Below, piece by piece: positions 19,501 through 31,900 of a stretch of 64,000 bases of DNA (the stretch's first letter is position 1; each line of letters opens with the position of its first letter). Under the pieces are notes generated by a model. That model had not been told where the DNA came from. It saw nothing but the letters and a program-made list of their open reading frames with translations, and ran no database searches. The position numbers were made by a program, and so were the translations under genes. The DNA is from Phaseolus vulgaris (Eukaryota > Streptophyta > Magnoliopsida > Fabales > Fabaceae): NCBI RefSeq assembly GCF_000499845.2, contig NW_027174133.1, forward strand, positions 1 through 64,000, read 5' to 3'.

Positions 19501-22500
19501 ATTTACAATCTAAGGTTTTATAACCTAGGAAACTCTAACAAAGTGAATGTTCTGAATAATAATAATTTAAAATTATCTTAACTATTGAAAACAAGCGTAT
19601 TACTTATAACTAAATGTTTGCAACTTGTTCTTTTCGCTATTAATTGATTGAAAACACTTATGATATCTTTGAAAACCAATTTCATGAGGTAAAATTGTGT
19701 TTTGATAAGTTTAATACTTCTTTCATTTACAATCTAAGGTTTTATATCCTAGGAAACGCTAACAAAGTGAATGTTCTGAATAATAATAGTATAAAAGTAT
19801 CTGAACTATTGAAAACAAGCGTATTACTTAACTAAATGTTGGCAACCTGTTCTTTTCGCTATTAATTGATTGAAAACACTTATGATATCTTTGAAAACCA
19901 ATTTCATGTGTGTAAAATTGTGTTTTGATTTCTTTTACAATCTTAGTCTATTAATTGATTGAAACACTTATGAATATCTTTGAAAAACAATTTCATCTGT
20001 TTAAAATTGTGTTTTCATATGTTTAATATATTTTTTACAATCTAAGGTCTAATAATTGATTCAAACACTTATGATACCTTTGAAAAACCATTTCATGTGT
20101 TCAAATTATATTTTGATATGTTCAATACTTGTTTTACAATCTAAGGTCTATTATTTGATTGAAACAGTTATGATATCTTTGAAAAACAATTTCATGTGTT
20201 AAAATTGTGTTTTGATATGTTTAATACTTCTTTCATTTACAATCTAAGGTTTTATAACCTTGGAAACTATAAGAAAGTGAATGTTCTGTATAATAATAGT
20301 TTAAAAGTATCTTAACTATTCAAAACAAGCGTATTACTTAACTAAATGTTTGCAACTTGTTCTTTTCGCTATTAATTGATTGAAAACACTTATGATATCT
20401 TTGAAAACCAATTTCATGAGTTGAAATTCTGTTTTGATAAGTTTAATACTTCTTTCATTTAGAATCTAAGGTTTTATAACCTAGGAAACTATAACAAAAT
20501 GAATGTTCTGAATAATAATAGTTTAAAAGTATCTTAACTATTGAAAACAAGCGTATTACTTAACTAAATGTTGGCAACTTGTTCTTTTCGCTATTAATTG
20601 ATTGAAAACACTTATGATATCTTTGAAAACCAATTTAATGTGTGTGAAATTGTGTTTTGATTTCTCTTACAATCTTAGTCTATTAATTCCTTGAAACATT
20701 TATGAATGTCTTTGAAAAACAATTTCATGTGTTTAAAATTGTGTTTTCATATGTTTAATATATTTTTCACAATCTAAGGTCTATTAATTGATTCAAACAC
20801 TTATGATACCTTTGAAAAACCATTTCATGTGTTCAAATTATATTTTGATATGTTCAATACTTCTTTTACAATCTAAGGTCTATTAATTGATTGAAAACAC
20901 TTATGATACCTTTGAAAAACCATTTCATGTGTTCAAATTATATTTTGATATGTTCAATACTTGTTTTACAATCTAAGGTCTATTATTTGATTGAAACAGT
21001 TATGATATCTTTGAAAAACAATTTCATGTGTTAAAATTGTGTTTTGATATGTTTAATACTTCTTTCATTTACAATCTAAGGTTTTATAACCTTGGAAACT
21101 ATAAGAAAGTGAATGTTCTGTATAATAATAGTTTAAAAGTATCTTAACTATTGAAAACAAGCGTATTACTTAACTAAATGTTTGCAACTTGTTCTTTTCG
21201 CTAATAATTCATTGAAAACACTTATGATATCTTTGAAAACCAATTTCATGAGGTAAAATTGTGTTTTGATAAGTTTAATACTTCTTTCATTTACAATCTA
21301 AGGTTTTATATCCTAGGAAACTCTAACAAAGTGAATGTTCTGAATAATAATAGTTTAAAAGTATCTTAACTATTGAAAACAAGCGTATTACTTAACTAAA
21401 TGTTGGCAATCTGTTCTTTTCGCTATTAATTGATTGAAAACACTTATGATATCTTTGAAAACCAATTTCATGTGTGTAAAATTGTGTTTTGATTTCTTTT
21501 ACAATCTTAGTCTATTAATTGATTGAAACACTTATGAATATCTTTGAAAAACAATTTCATGTGTTTAAAATTGTGTTTTCATATGTTTAATATATTTTTT
21601 ACAATCTAAGGTCTAATAATTGATTCAAACACTTATGATACCTTTGAAAAACCATTTCATGTGTTCAAATTATATTTTGATATGTTCAATACTTCTTTTC
21701 CAATCTAAGGTCTATTATTTGATTGAAACACTTATGATATCTTTGAAAAACAATTTCATGTGTTAAAATTGTGTTTTGATATGTTTAATACTTCTTTCAT
21801 TTACAATCTAACGTTTTATAACCTTGGAAACTATAAGAAAGTCAATGTTCTGTATAATAATAGTTTAAAAGTATCTTAACTATTCAAAACAAGCGTATTA
21901 CTTAACTAAATGTTTGCAACTTGTTCTTTTCACTATTAATTGATTGAAAACACTTATGATATCTTTGAAAACCAATTTCATGTGTGTAAAATTGTGTTTT
22001 GATATGTTTAATCTTTCTTTTACAATCTAAGGTCTATTAATTGATTGAAACACTTATGATATCTTTGAAAAACAGTTTCATGTGTTAAAATTGTGTTTTG
22101 ATATGTTTAAAAGACTTAATTCATTTACAATCTAAGGTTTTATAACCTTGGAAACTATAAGAAAGTGAATGTTCTGTATAATAATAGTTTAAAAGTATCT
22201 TAACTATTGAAAACAAGCGTATTACTTAACTAAATGTTTGCAACTTGTTCTTTTCGCTATTACTTGATTGAATACACTTATGATATCTTTGAAAACCTAT
22301 TTCATGTGTGTAAAATTGTGTTTTGATATGTTTAATATTTCTTTTACAATCTTAGTCTATTAATTGATTGAAACACTTATGAATATCTTTGAAAAACAAT
22401 TTCATGTGTTTGAAATTGTGTTTTCATATGTTTAATATATTTTTTACAATCTAAAGGTCTATTAATTGATTCAAACACTTATGATACCTTTGAAAAACCA

Positions 22501-24057
22501 TTTCATGTGTTCAAATTGTATTTTGATATGTTCAATACTTCTTTTACAATCTAAGGTCTATTATTTGATTGAAACACTTATGATATCTTTGAAAAACAAT
22601 TCCATGTGTTAAAATTGTGTTTTGATATGTTTAATACTTCTTTCATTTGCAATCTAAGGTTTTATAACCTAGGAAACTATAACAAATTAATGTTCTGTAT
22701 AATAATAGTTTAAAACTATCTTAACTATTGAAAACAAGCGTATTACTGAACTAAATGTTTGCAACTTTTTCTTTTCGCTATTAATTGATTGAAAACACTT
22801 ATGATATCTTTGAAAACAAATTTCATGTGTTTAAAATTGTGTTTTGATATGTTTAATATTTCTTTTACAATCTTAGTCTATTAATTGATTGAAACACTTA
22901 TGAATATCTTTGAAAAACAATTCCATGTGTTTAAAATTGTGTTTTCATATGTTTAATATATTTTTTACAATCTAAGGTCTATTAATTGATTTAAACACTT
23001 ATGAATATCATTGAAAAACGATTTCATGTGTTCAAATTGTATTTTGATATGTTCAATACTTGTTTTACAATCTATGGTCTATTAATTGATTGAAACACTT
23101 ATGATATCTTTTTGAAAAACAATTTAATGTGTTAAAATTGTGTTTTGATAAGTTTAATACTTCTTTCATTTACAATCTAAGGTTTTATAACCTAGGAAAC
23201 TCTAACAAAGTGAATGTTTTGAATAATAATAGTTTAAAAGTATCTTAACTATTGAAAACAAGCGTATTACTTAACTAACTGTTTGCAACTTGTTCTTTTC
23301 GCTATTAATTGATTGAAAACACTTATGATATCTTTGAAAACCAATTTCATGAGTTAAAATTGTGTTTTGATAAGTTTAATACTTCTTTCATTTACAATCT
23401 AAGGTTTTATAACCTAGGAAACTCTAACAAAGTGAATGTTCTGAATAATAATAGTTTAAAAGTATTTTAACTATTGAAAACAAGTGTATTACTTAACTAA
23501 ATGTTGGTAACTTGTTCTTTTCGCTATTAATTGATTGAAAACACTTATGATATCTTTGAAACCAATTTCATGTGTGTAAAATTGTGTTTTGATTTCTTTT
23601 ACAATCTTAGTCTATTAATTTATTGAAACACTTATGAATATCTTTGAAAAACAATTTCATGTGTTTAAAATTGTGTTTTCATATGTTTAATATATTTTTT
23701 ACAATCTAAGGTCTATTAATTGATTCAAACACTTATGATACCTTTGAAAAACCATTTCATGTGTTCAAATTATATTTTGATATGTTCAATACTTCTTTTA
23801 CAATCTAAGGTCTATTAATTGATTGAAACACTTATGATATCTTTGAAAAACAATTTCATGTGTTAAAATTGTGTTTTGATATGTTTAACACTTCTTTCAT
23901 TTACAATCTAAGGTTTTATAACCTTGGAAACTATAAGAAAGTGAGTGTTTTGTATAATAATAGTTTAAAAGTATCTTAACTATTGAAAACAAGCGTATTA
24001 CTTAACTAAATATTTTCAACTTGTTCTTTTCGCTTTTAATTGATTGAAAACACTTAT
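13567..24057 (+). repeat. AT-rich modular satellite array 1 (about 10.5 kb)
   Basis: Tandem units anchored by 'tattgaaaacaagcg' (first at 13571). Anchor positions read from the sequence give 24 unit lengths: 510, 321, 521, 513, 510, 524, 522, 524, 510, 216, 221, 510, 610, 224, 510, 222, 610, 222, 510, 324, 521, 524, 222 and 509. Each unit is a unique spacer of about 118 bases (from ttttataacc through ttcttttcgc) plus one, two, four or five subunits of about 100 bases, most starting tattaattgatt and ending in acaatctaaggtc or similar. No gene is present; a 63-codon open frame at 19644 is chance. The array is cut at 24057 by fragment A. Confidence 0.95.
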
Positions 24058-25003
24058 TGATCCTGCCGGTTGACCAAAACGCAAGAATCTTGCCACGTCA
24101 ATGGTATCTCCCTCTGGATCGGCTTTGCACCACGCTAGCTTCCGTCCTTCACATCTCGATTCGCCTCAGGAACCTGAAAAAGACAGAGTGGGGCCGCTAT
24201 GGCCGATTGCGCTCCGACGCTCAAGTCAGTGACAGAATCACCAAAACTCTAAGAGAGAAAAGCTAAAACTCAAGGAACCGTGCAAAATCTCTCTCAGCGT
24301 ACTCAAGTGTTCACAAAGCGTAAAGAAGTGTTCTAAACGCGCGTACCTCAAAATCTGTTAAGAGTTCCTTATATACCTGTGCATTTTCTCTCTCCTGACA
24401 GTTACACCTCTGGATACGTGGCTCGCATCCAGCTGTACACGTGTCACCATCTGGAACGTCTTCTGCTTGAGCGCCACTTCTACTCTTCAGGCTGTTCGAC
24501 TAAGTTACTCAGGTGAGGAGCAACTCGGGGCATAGCTGCCTTGGAGCGCGATCTCTTCTAATGGCGGGCACGGGGTGTCACCATGCCACACCTTCTCTGT
24601 GGTCTCGCCAGCCGCTATCACGATCTGCATTACTTGCTCATCGTGCATGTTCTGGTAAACTGTTCCCTAGCCTCAACCTCTGGCTAGGGAATGATCATCT
24701 GATAACTTCATCCTTCGTACTCGTGCCCTTTGAAAGCCTTGAACAAGCTTTCCTGATCTTTCGGCGATGTCCCTCTCGGCGATCTCTGACCACTTGGTCG
24801 TCTAAGCCCGCAGACGACAACTACGACACAAGCCTAGTGACCGCCGATTTAGATATGCTAGAGATCGGAGCACACCAACTTAATGATTGGCGACTACACA
24901 GACTTCCCAATGTCCTTCCCTTCTGTCAGCCAGGTGTTCCGTTCAACACGCCTATATTTTCGCTTGTTGCCACGTCATCATTCCTGACTACCGGGTCGGT
25001 ACA
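24058..25003 (-). repeat. 3' LTR of fragment A
   Basis: 946 bases; minus strand TGTACC...GGATCA. It is bounded by the polypurine tract at 25004 and by satellite at 24057, and it matches 58390-59334 in fragment B with few substitutions and at least one single-base indel (near 24580). No gene: the open frames here are not coding. Confidence 0.75.
24369..24376 (-). promoter_or_regulatory. TATA box in LTR of fragment A
   Basis: Minus strand GTATATAA in 'caggtatataaggaac'. It sets the element's transcription direction as minus and is identical in fragment B (58701-58708). Confidence 0.6.
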
Positions 25004-25019
25004 CAAGCCCCCCAGTCTT
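25004..25019 (-). other. Polypurine tract of fragment A
   Basis: Minus strand aagactggggggcttg before TGTACC, identical to 12259-12274. Confidence 0.7.
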
Positions 25020-25355
25020 AAGCGAAGACTTGTCCAACGAAAAGACTAAGAGGTCACATCACTGTCGATCTACGTGGCGCTGGCGCGGAATTCCGAACGT
25101 CCGTACCCTCTTCTTTCCTGACGCTCCACCAAACCCCTTTTTCTAATCGCTCGACACGTGGCTTCATCAACGGTCATCTTCAGCTGTCGTATGCGTTTCC
25201 GAAAACGTTCGAAAAACCCTTAAACCCCTTACACTTCCACTGTTCTATCATCTTTCTGCACTCTCAAACGTTCTAAGTTTTTCTCTGCGAACCCACGAAG
25301 CTTCTCAACTCTCTCAAACTCCAACTCTCTTCAACGCTCATCCGATCACAAAAAG

Positions 25356-25596
25356 GTACCTCTTTTACTTCTTTTGTTGATATTTGCTGCATTTTAACCG
25401 ATTCGCATCATCCATTATCTGTCTGGTGCATACGTTGTGGGCTGTTTTTTTTTACTTTTCTCCTTCTCTCATAGCTTAGGGCTTTGTTCTTCATCACGTT
25501 CATCCCAGCGAACTCTTGTTCGTTCGCTCTGTCTTCTTCGTTCTCAATCGAGTCGTTCTGTTGGCTTTGTTTCATCCCTTTCATTTTCCTTTGCAG
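25356..25596 (+). other. Predicted 5'-UTR intron of antisense ORF (fragment A)
   Basis: Donor AAAAG|GTACCT and acceptor TTTCCTTTGCAG|, 241 bases, ending 8 bases before the ATG at 25605. Fragment B has the same 241-base interval. Confidence 0.5.
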
Positions 25597-25604
25597 TTCC
25601 TGCG

Positions 25605-26583
25605 ATGGCTCACACAAAATCCACCGCGAACCCTCCTTCTTCGTTGCGAAACCCTCCACCCCAAGCGCGTAGGGTTGCTCCTGGGGCAAATCCTCCACCA
25701 GTGCGCAATCCACCACGAGCCTCTGATGCTTCTTCTAACCAGGTTGAGAGGCCTGCAACTTCTCACGCCAACCCCGCTCAGGCAACTCCGCCGGTCGCCG
25801 GAGGGGCCTCCCTACCTCCAAAAGACTACAAGAAACTCTACCCTTGGGCCACCTCAACTTTGTTAAAAGAAACTTCTTCAATAAACACGGAGTTGGGCAT
25901 GCACCGATTAAGGAAATGGGACCAATACGAGCTCACATTCCATAAGGAGCACGACAACAAAGTAGCCGTGCTGCCCTGCTTCCCGGGTGAACCGATTTGC
26001 GCGGATGATAAAGGGAACAACGGCGAGTCGTTCTGCTTTATCTACGCCACCTTCTTCAAGAAAGTGAAGCTCAGGCTTCCTTTTACCCGCTTCGAGAGAG
26101 AGCTACTAACAAAGCTCAACATCGCCCCTGCCCAGCTTCATCCCAACAGCTGGGCGTTCGTGAGGGCGTTCCAAATCATGTGTGCCCACTTGGGGCTGCC
26201 AGCTTCAGTTGACGTCTTCCTATTTCTGTTCGAGGCTAAGAATCCCGGAGATTGCCTCTGGGTTAGCTTAAACGGGATTGCTGGGAGGTCAATCCTCTCG
26301 ATCTTCCAGCAATCTTACAAAGACTGGAAAGGAAAGTTCGTCAAGGTGCGCCCAAACGAGCAAGACCCTTCCCTGCTCGACGGCTTCCCCTTGTACTGGG
26401 TACACAAGGGGAACAAAGACTCCAAAGAAAGCTTCAGGAGGCCAAGGAGCCTCGACAACATGGGGGAGTTGGACAAGGATCTCTGCCTTTTCTGGAAGAG
26501 CATAGCAGCCGCCAACATCACTTTCCCTACTGCCTCAATAATCTCCTTCGAGTTCCTCGAGGGCCAACTTGAAGCTCACATAG
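25605..26583 (+). CDS. Antisense ORF of fragment A, first coding exon: PF04195-like protein
   Basis: The ATG at 25605 (MAHTKSTANPP) follows the predicted acceptor at 25596, so I prefer it to the upstream in-frame ATG at 25437, which lies in the intron. Residues 1-75 are Pro/Ala/Ser-rich and probably disordered. From 'YKKLYPWATSTLL' the PF04195-like domain runs through 'RLPFTRFERELLTKLN', 'LHPNSWAFVRAFQIMC', 'SVDVFLFLFEAKN', 'SYKDWKGKFVKV' and 'DGFPLYWVHKG'. It ends phase 1 at ...EAHI-G, where the frame meets a stop within the intron. The exon is uninterrupted, unlike its twin in fragment B. It is antisense to the element's LTR promoter. Function unknown; no catalytic motif is visible. Confidence 0.7.
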
Positions 26584-26790
26584 GTTAGCCCTTATCTTAA
26601 CACCAAGGCCTTCGCTTCGTGTTGGAATTGACTTTGCATTTCTACCATCTATCATTTGGCGTTCTGTTTGTTGTGTACTGGCCTTGATTTTTAATCCATG
26701 TGCTACTTGCTTGCATTATTTCTGCGTGCATATACTTGTATAACCTATTTCTGCTTTGGGGCCTACTCATCTGTTTTCTACCCTGTGCAG
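26584..26790 (+). other. Predicted coding intron (fragment A)
   Basis: 207 bases, donor ATAG|GTTAGC and acceptor CCCTGTGCAG|, T-rich throughout. Splicing joins ...E-A-H-I to D-L-M-F-G-K-G-K in phase. Same phase as in the element at 10572-10755. Confidence 0.65.
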
Positions 26791-26963
26791 ACCTCATGTT
26801 TGGAAAAGGCAAACTGGCTGAACTGAGGGCGATCGCCCGATCTCACAAGTTGGCGGCGGGCTCCCAAACCGTGCCCAACTCAGTGGTGGAGATCGTCGTT
26901 GCTCAGGGCAAAACTCCCCACCGAGGTGCAACCTCTTCCGGGGTACTACCCGCCCATCAATGA
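26791..26963 (+). CDS. Antisense ORF of fragment A, second coding exon (truncated)
   Basis: Reads DLMFGKGKLAELRAIARSHK, then on to a TGA at 26961-26963, giving 383 residues with exon 1. After the TGA the same frame continues with a basic then acidic segment ('KRKTPQVVQEDEEDEETTED') up to the satellite junction, so the TGA is probably a premature stop and the longer coiled-coil C-terminus was lost with the truncation at 27045. Confidence 0.55.
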
Positions 26964-28917
26964 AAAAAACTGATCTTGAGGAAGCCAAAAAGAAAAACTC
27001 CCCAAGTGGTACAAGAGGATGAAGAGGATGAAGAGACCACCGAGGATGTGTTCAAATTATATTTCGATATGTTCAATAATTCTTTTACAATCTAAGGTCT
27101 ATTAATTAATTGAAAACCTTATGATATCTTTGAAAAACAATTTCATGTGTTAAAATTGTGTTTTGATATGTTTAATACTTCTTTCATTTACAGTCTAAGG
27201 TTTTATAACCTTGGAAACTATAACAATGTGAATGTTCTGTATAATAATAGTTTAAAAGTATCTTACCTATTGAAAACAAGCGTATTACTTAACTAAATGT
27301 TTGCAACTTGTTCTTTTCGCTATTAATTGATTGAAAACACTTATGATATCTTTCAAAACCAATTTCATGTGTTAAAATTGTGTTTTGATTTCTTTTACAG
27401 TCTTAGTCTATTAATTGATTGAAACACTTATGAATATCTTTGAAAAACAATTTCATGTGTTTAAAATTGTGTTTTCATATGTTTAATATATTTTTTACAA
27501 TCTAAGGTCTATTAATGGATTCAAACACTTATGATACCTTTGAAAAAGCATTTCATGTGTTCAAATTATATTTCGATATGTTCAATAATTCTTTTACAAT
27601 CTAAGGTCTATTAATTAATTGAAAACCTTATGATATCTTTGAAAAACAATTTCATGTGTTAAAATTGTGTTTTGATATGTTTAATACTTCTTTCATTTAC
27701 AGTCTAAGGTTTTATAACCTTGGAAACTATAACAATGTGAATGTTCTGTATAATAATAGTTTAAAAGTATCTTAACTATTGAAAACAAGCGTATTACTTA
27801 ACTAAATGTTTGCAACTTGTTCTTTTCGCTATTAATTGATTGAAAACACTTATGATATCTTTGAAAACCAATTTCATGTGTGTGAAATTGTGTTTTGATA
27901 TGTTTAATATTTCTTTTACAATCATAGTCTATTAATTGATTGAAACATTTATGAATATCTTTGAAAAACAATTTCATGTGTTTAAAATTTTGTTTTCATA
28001 TGTTTAATATATTTTTTACAATCTAAGGTCTATTAATTGATTCAAACACTTATGATACCTTTGAAAAACCATTGCATGTGTTCAAATTGTATTTTGATAT
28101 GTTCAATACTTCTTTTACATTCTAAGGTCTAATAATTGATTGAAACACTTACGATACCTTTGAAAAACAATTTCATGTGTTAAAATTGTGTTTTGATATG
28201 TGTAAGACTTCTTTCATTTACAATCTAAGGTTTTATAACCTTGGAAACTATAACAAAGTGAATGTTCTGTATAATAATAGTTTAAAAGTATCGTAACTAT
28301 TGAAAACAAGCGTATTACTTAACTAAATGTTTGCAACTTGTTCTTTTCGCTATTAATTGATTGAAAACACTTATGATATCTTTGAAAACCAATTTCATGT
28401 GTGTGAAATTGTGTTTTGATATGTTTAATATTTCTTACACAATCATAGTCTATTAATTGATTGAAACACTTATGAATATCATTGAAAAACAATTTCATGT
28501 GTTTAAAATTGTGTTTTCATATGTTTAATATATTTTTTACAATCTAAGGTCTATTAATTGATTCAAACACTTATGATACCTTTGAAAAACCATTTCATGT
28601 GTTCAAATTGTATTTTGATAAGTTCAATACTTCTTTTACAATCTAAGGTCTTTTAATTGAGTGAAACACTTATGATATCTTTGAAAAACAATTTAATGTG
28701 TTAAAATTGTGTTTTGATATGTTTAATACTTCTTTCATTTACAATCTAAGGTTTTATAACCTAGGAAACTATAACAAAGTGAATGTTCTGTATAATAATA
28801 GTTTAAAAGTATCTTAACTATTGAAAACAAGCGTATTACTTAACTAAATGTTTGCAACTTGTTCTTTTCGCTATTAATTGATTGAAAACACTTATGATAT
28901 CTTTGAAAACCAATTTC

Positions 28918-31900
28918 ATGTGTTAAATTGTGTTTTGATTTCTTTTATACAATCTTAGTCTATTAATTGATTGAAACACTTATGAATATCATTGAAAAAC
29001 AATTTCATGTGTTTAAAATTGTGTTTTCATATGTTTAATATATTTTTTACAATCTAAGGTCTATTAATTGATTCAAACACTTATGATACCTTTAAAAAAC
29101 CATTTCATGCGTTCAAATTGTATTTTGATATGATCAATACTCCTTTTACAATCTAAGGTCTATTAATTGATTGAAACACTTATGATATCTTTGAAAAACA
29201 ATTTCATGTGTTAAAATTGTGTTTTGATATGTTAAATACTTCTTTCATTTACAATCTAAGGTTTTATAACCTAGGAAACTATAACAATGTGAATGTTCTG
29301 TATAATAATAGTTTAAAAGTATCTTAACTATTGAAAACAAGCGTATTACTTAACTAAATGTTTGCAACTTGTTCTTTTCGCTATTAATTGATTGAAAACA
29401 CTTATGATATCTTTCAAAACCAATTTCATGTATTAAAATTGTGTTTTGTTTTCTTTTACAATCTTAGTCTATTAGTTGATTGAAACACCTATGAATATCT
29501 TTGAAAAACAATTTCATGTGTTTAAAATTGCGTTTTCATATGTTTAATATATTTTTTACAATCTAAGGTCTATTAATAGATTGAAACACTTATGATTTCT
29601 TTCAAAAACAATTTCATGTGTCAAAATTGTGTTTTGATAAGTTTAATACTTCTTTCATTTACAATCTAAGGTTTTATAACCTGGAAACTAGAAGAAAGTG
29701 AATGTTCTGTATAATAATAGTTTAAAAGTATCTTGACTGTTGAAAACAAGCGTATTACTTAACTAAATGTTTGCAACTTGTTGTTTTCGCTATTAATTTA
29801 TTGAAAACACTTATGATATCTTTCAAAACCAATTTCATGTGTTAAAATTGTGTTTTGATTTCTTTTACAGTCTTAGTCTATTAATTGATTGAAACACTTA
29901 TGAATATCTTTGAAAAACAATTTCATGTGTTTAAAATTGTGTTTTCATATGTTTAATATATTTTTTACAATCTAAGGTCTATTAATGGATTCAAACACTT
30001 ATGATACCTTTGAAAAACCATTTCATGTGTTCAAATTATATTTCGATATGTTCAATAATTCTTTTACAATCTAAGGTCTATTAATTAATTGAAAAACTTA
30101 TGATATCTTTGAAAAACAATTTCATGTGTTAAAAATGTGTTTTGATATGTTTAATACTTCTTTCATTTACAGTCTAAGGTTTTATAACCTAGGAAACTAT
30201 AACAAAGTTAATGTTCTGTAGAATAATAGTTTAAAAGTATCTTAACTATTGAAAACAAGCGTATTACTTAACTAAATGTTTGCAACTTATTCTTTTCGCT
30301 ATTAATTGATTGAAAACACTTATGATATCTTTCAAAACTAATTTCATGTATTAAAATTGTGTTTTGTTTTCTTTTACAATCTTAGTCTATTTGTTGATTG
30401 AAACACCTATGAATATCTTTGAAAAACAATTTTATGTGTTTAAAATTGCGTTTTCATATGTTTAATATATTTTTTACAATCTAAGGTCTATTAATAGATT
30501 GAAACACTTATGATATCTTTCAAAAACAATTTCATGTGTCAAAATTGTGTTTTGATAAGTTTAATACTTCTTTCATTTACAATCTAAGGTTTTATAACCT
30601 GGAAACTAGAAGAAAGTGAATGTTCTGTATAATAATAGTTTAAAAGTATCTTGACTGTTGAAAACAAGCGTATTACTTAACTAAATGTATGCAACTTGTT
30701 GTTTTCGCTATTAATTTAATGAAAACACTTATGATATCTTTCAAAACCAATTTCATGTGTTAAAATTGTGTTTTGATTTCTTTTACAGTCTTAGTCTATT
30801 AATTGATTGAAACACTTATGAATATCTTTGAAAAACAATTTCATGTGTTTAAAATTGTGTTTTCATATGTTTAATATATTTTTTACAATCTAAGGTCTAT
30901 TAATGGATTCAAACACTTATGATACCTTTGAAAAACCATTTCATGTGTTCAAATTATATTTCGATATGTTTAATACTTCTTTCATTTACAATCTATGGTT
31001 TTATAACCTTGGAAACTATAACAAAGTGAATGTTCTGTATAATAATAGTTTAAAAGTATCGTAACTATTGAAAACAAGCGTATTACTTAACTAAATGTTT
31101 GCAACTTGTTCTTTTCGCTATTAATTGATAGGAAACACTTATGATATCTCTGAAAACCAATTTCGCTATTAATTGATTGAAAACACTTAGGATATCTTTG
31201 AAAACCAATTTCATGTGTTAAATTGTGTTTTGATTTCTTTTATACAATCTTAGTCTATTAATTGATTGAAACACTTATGAATATCATTGAAAAACAATTT
31301 CATGTGTTTAAAATTGTGTTTTCATATGTTTAATATATTTTTTACAATCTAAGGTCTATTAATTGATTCAAACACTTATGATACCTTTGAAAAACCATTT
31401 CATGTGTTCAAATTGTATTTTGATAAGTTCAATACTTCTTTTACAATCTAAGGTCTTTTAATTGAGTGAAACACTTATGATATCTTTGAAAAACAATTTA
31501 ATGTGTTAAAATTGTGTTTTGATATGTTTAATACTTCTTTCATTTACAATCTAAGGTTTTATAACCTAGGAAACTATAACAATGTGAATGTTCTGTATAA
31601 TAATAGTTTAAAAGTATCTTAACTATTGAAAACAAGCATCTTACTTAACTAAATGTTTGCAACTTGTTCTTTTCGCTATTAATTGATTGAAAACACTTAT
31701 GATATCTTTGAAAACCAATTTCATGTGTTAAATTGTGTTTTGATTTCTTTTATACAATCTTAGTCTATTAATTGATTGAAACACTTATGAATATCTTTAA
31801 AAAACAATTTCATGTGTTTAAAATTGTGTTTTCATATGTTTAATATATTTTTTACAATCTAAGGTCTATTAATTGATTCAACGCTTATGATACCTTTGGA

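Larger units (their letters stand above)
24058..27045 (-). mobile_element. Tat-like element, truncated 3' end (fragment A)
   Basis: Inserted in satellite after 'gaaaacacttat'. Read on the minus strand it consists of an antisense ORF, a polypurine tract (25004-25019) and a 3' LTR (24058-25003). The TATA box on the minus strand confirms this direction. At the other side it stops inside the second exon of the antisense ORF and passes into satellite at 27046 in a different repeat phase, so the 5' part of the element and some satellite were lost. Its left flank and sequence are shared with fragment B. Confidence 0.7.

Noticed and set aside
19644..19835. Open frames inside the satellite (also 52924-53133 and 53339-53623, minus strand).
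   Set aside because: They are repeat-derived, recur out of frame in neighbouring units, and have no protein-like composition.
13567..24057. Regular repeats as a possible CRISPR array.
   Set aside because: Repeats are directly adjacent, about 100 bases, with no unique spacers between identical short repeats, and the setting is a plant genome.
24056..24076. 'ttgatcctgccggttgacc' looks like the start of an 18S rRNA gene.
   Set aside because: The likeness ends after about a dozen bases, no rRNA sequence follows, and the word is the end of an LTR in both fragments A and B.
24513..25049. A 178-codon frame in the LTR of fragment A (and 58907-59380 in B).
   Set aside because: It overlaps the LTR, polypurine tract and boundary, is shifted by a single-base indel between the twins, and shows no domain.
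25437..25604. Upstream in-frame ATG for the fragment A ORF.
   Set aside because: This stretch lies in the predicted 5'-UTR intron, and the next ATG at 25605 follows the acceptor directly.
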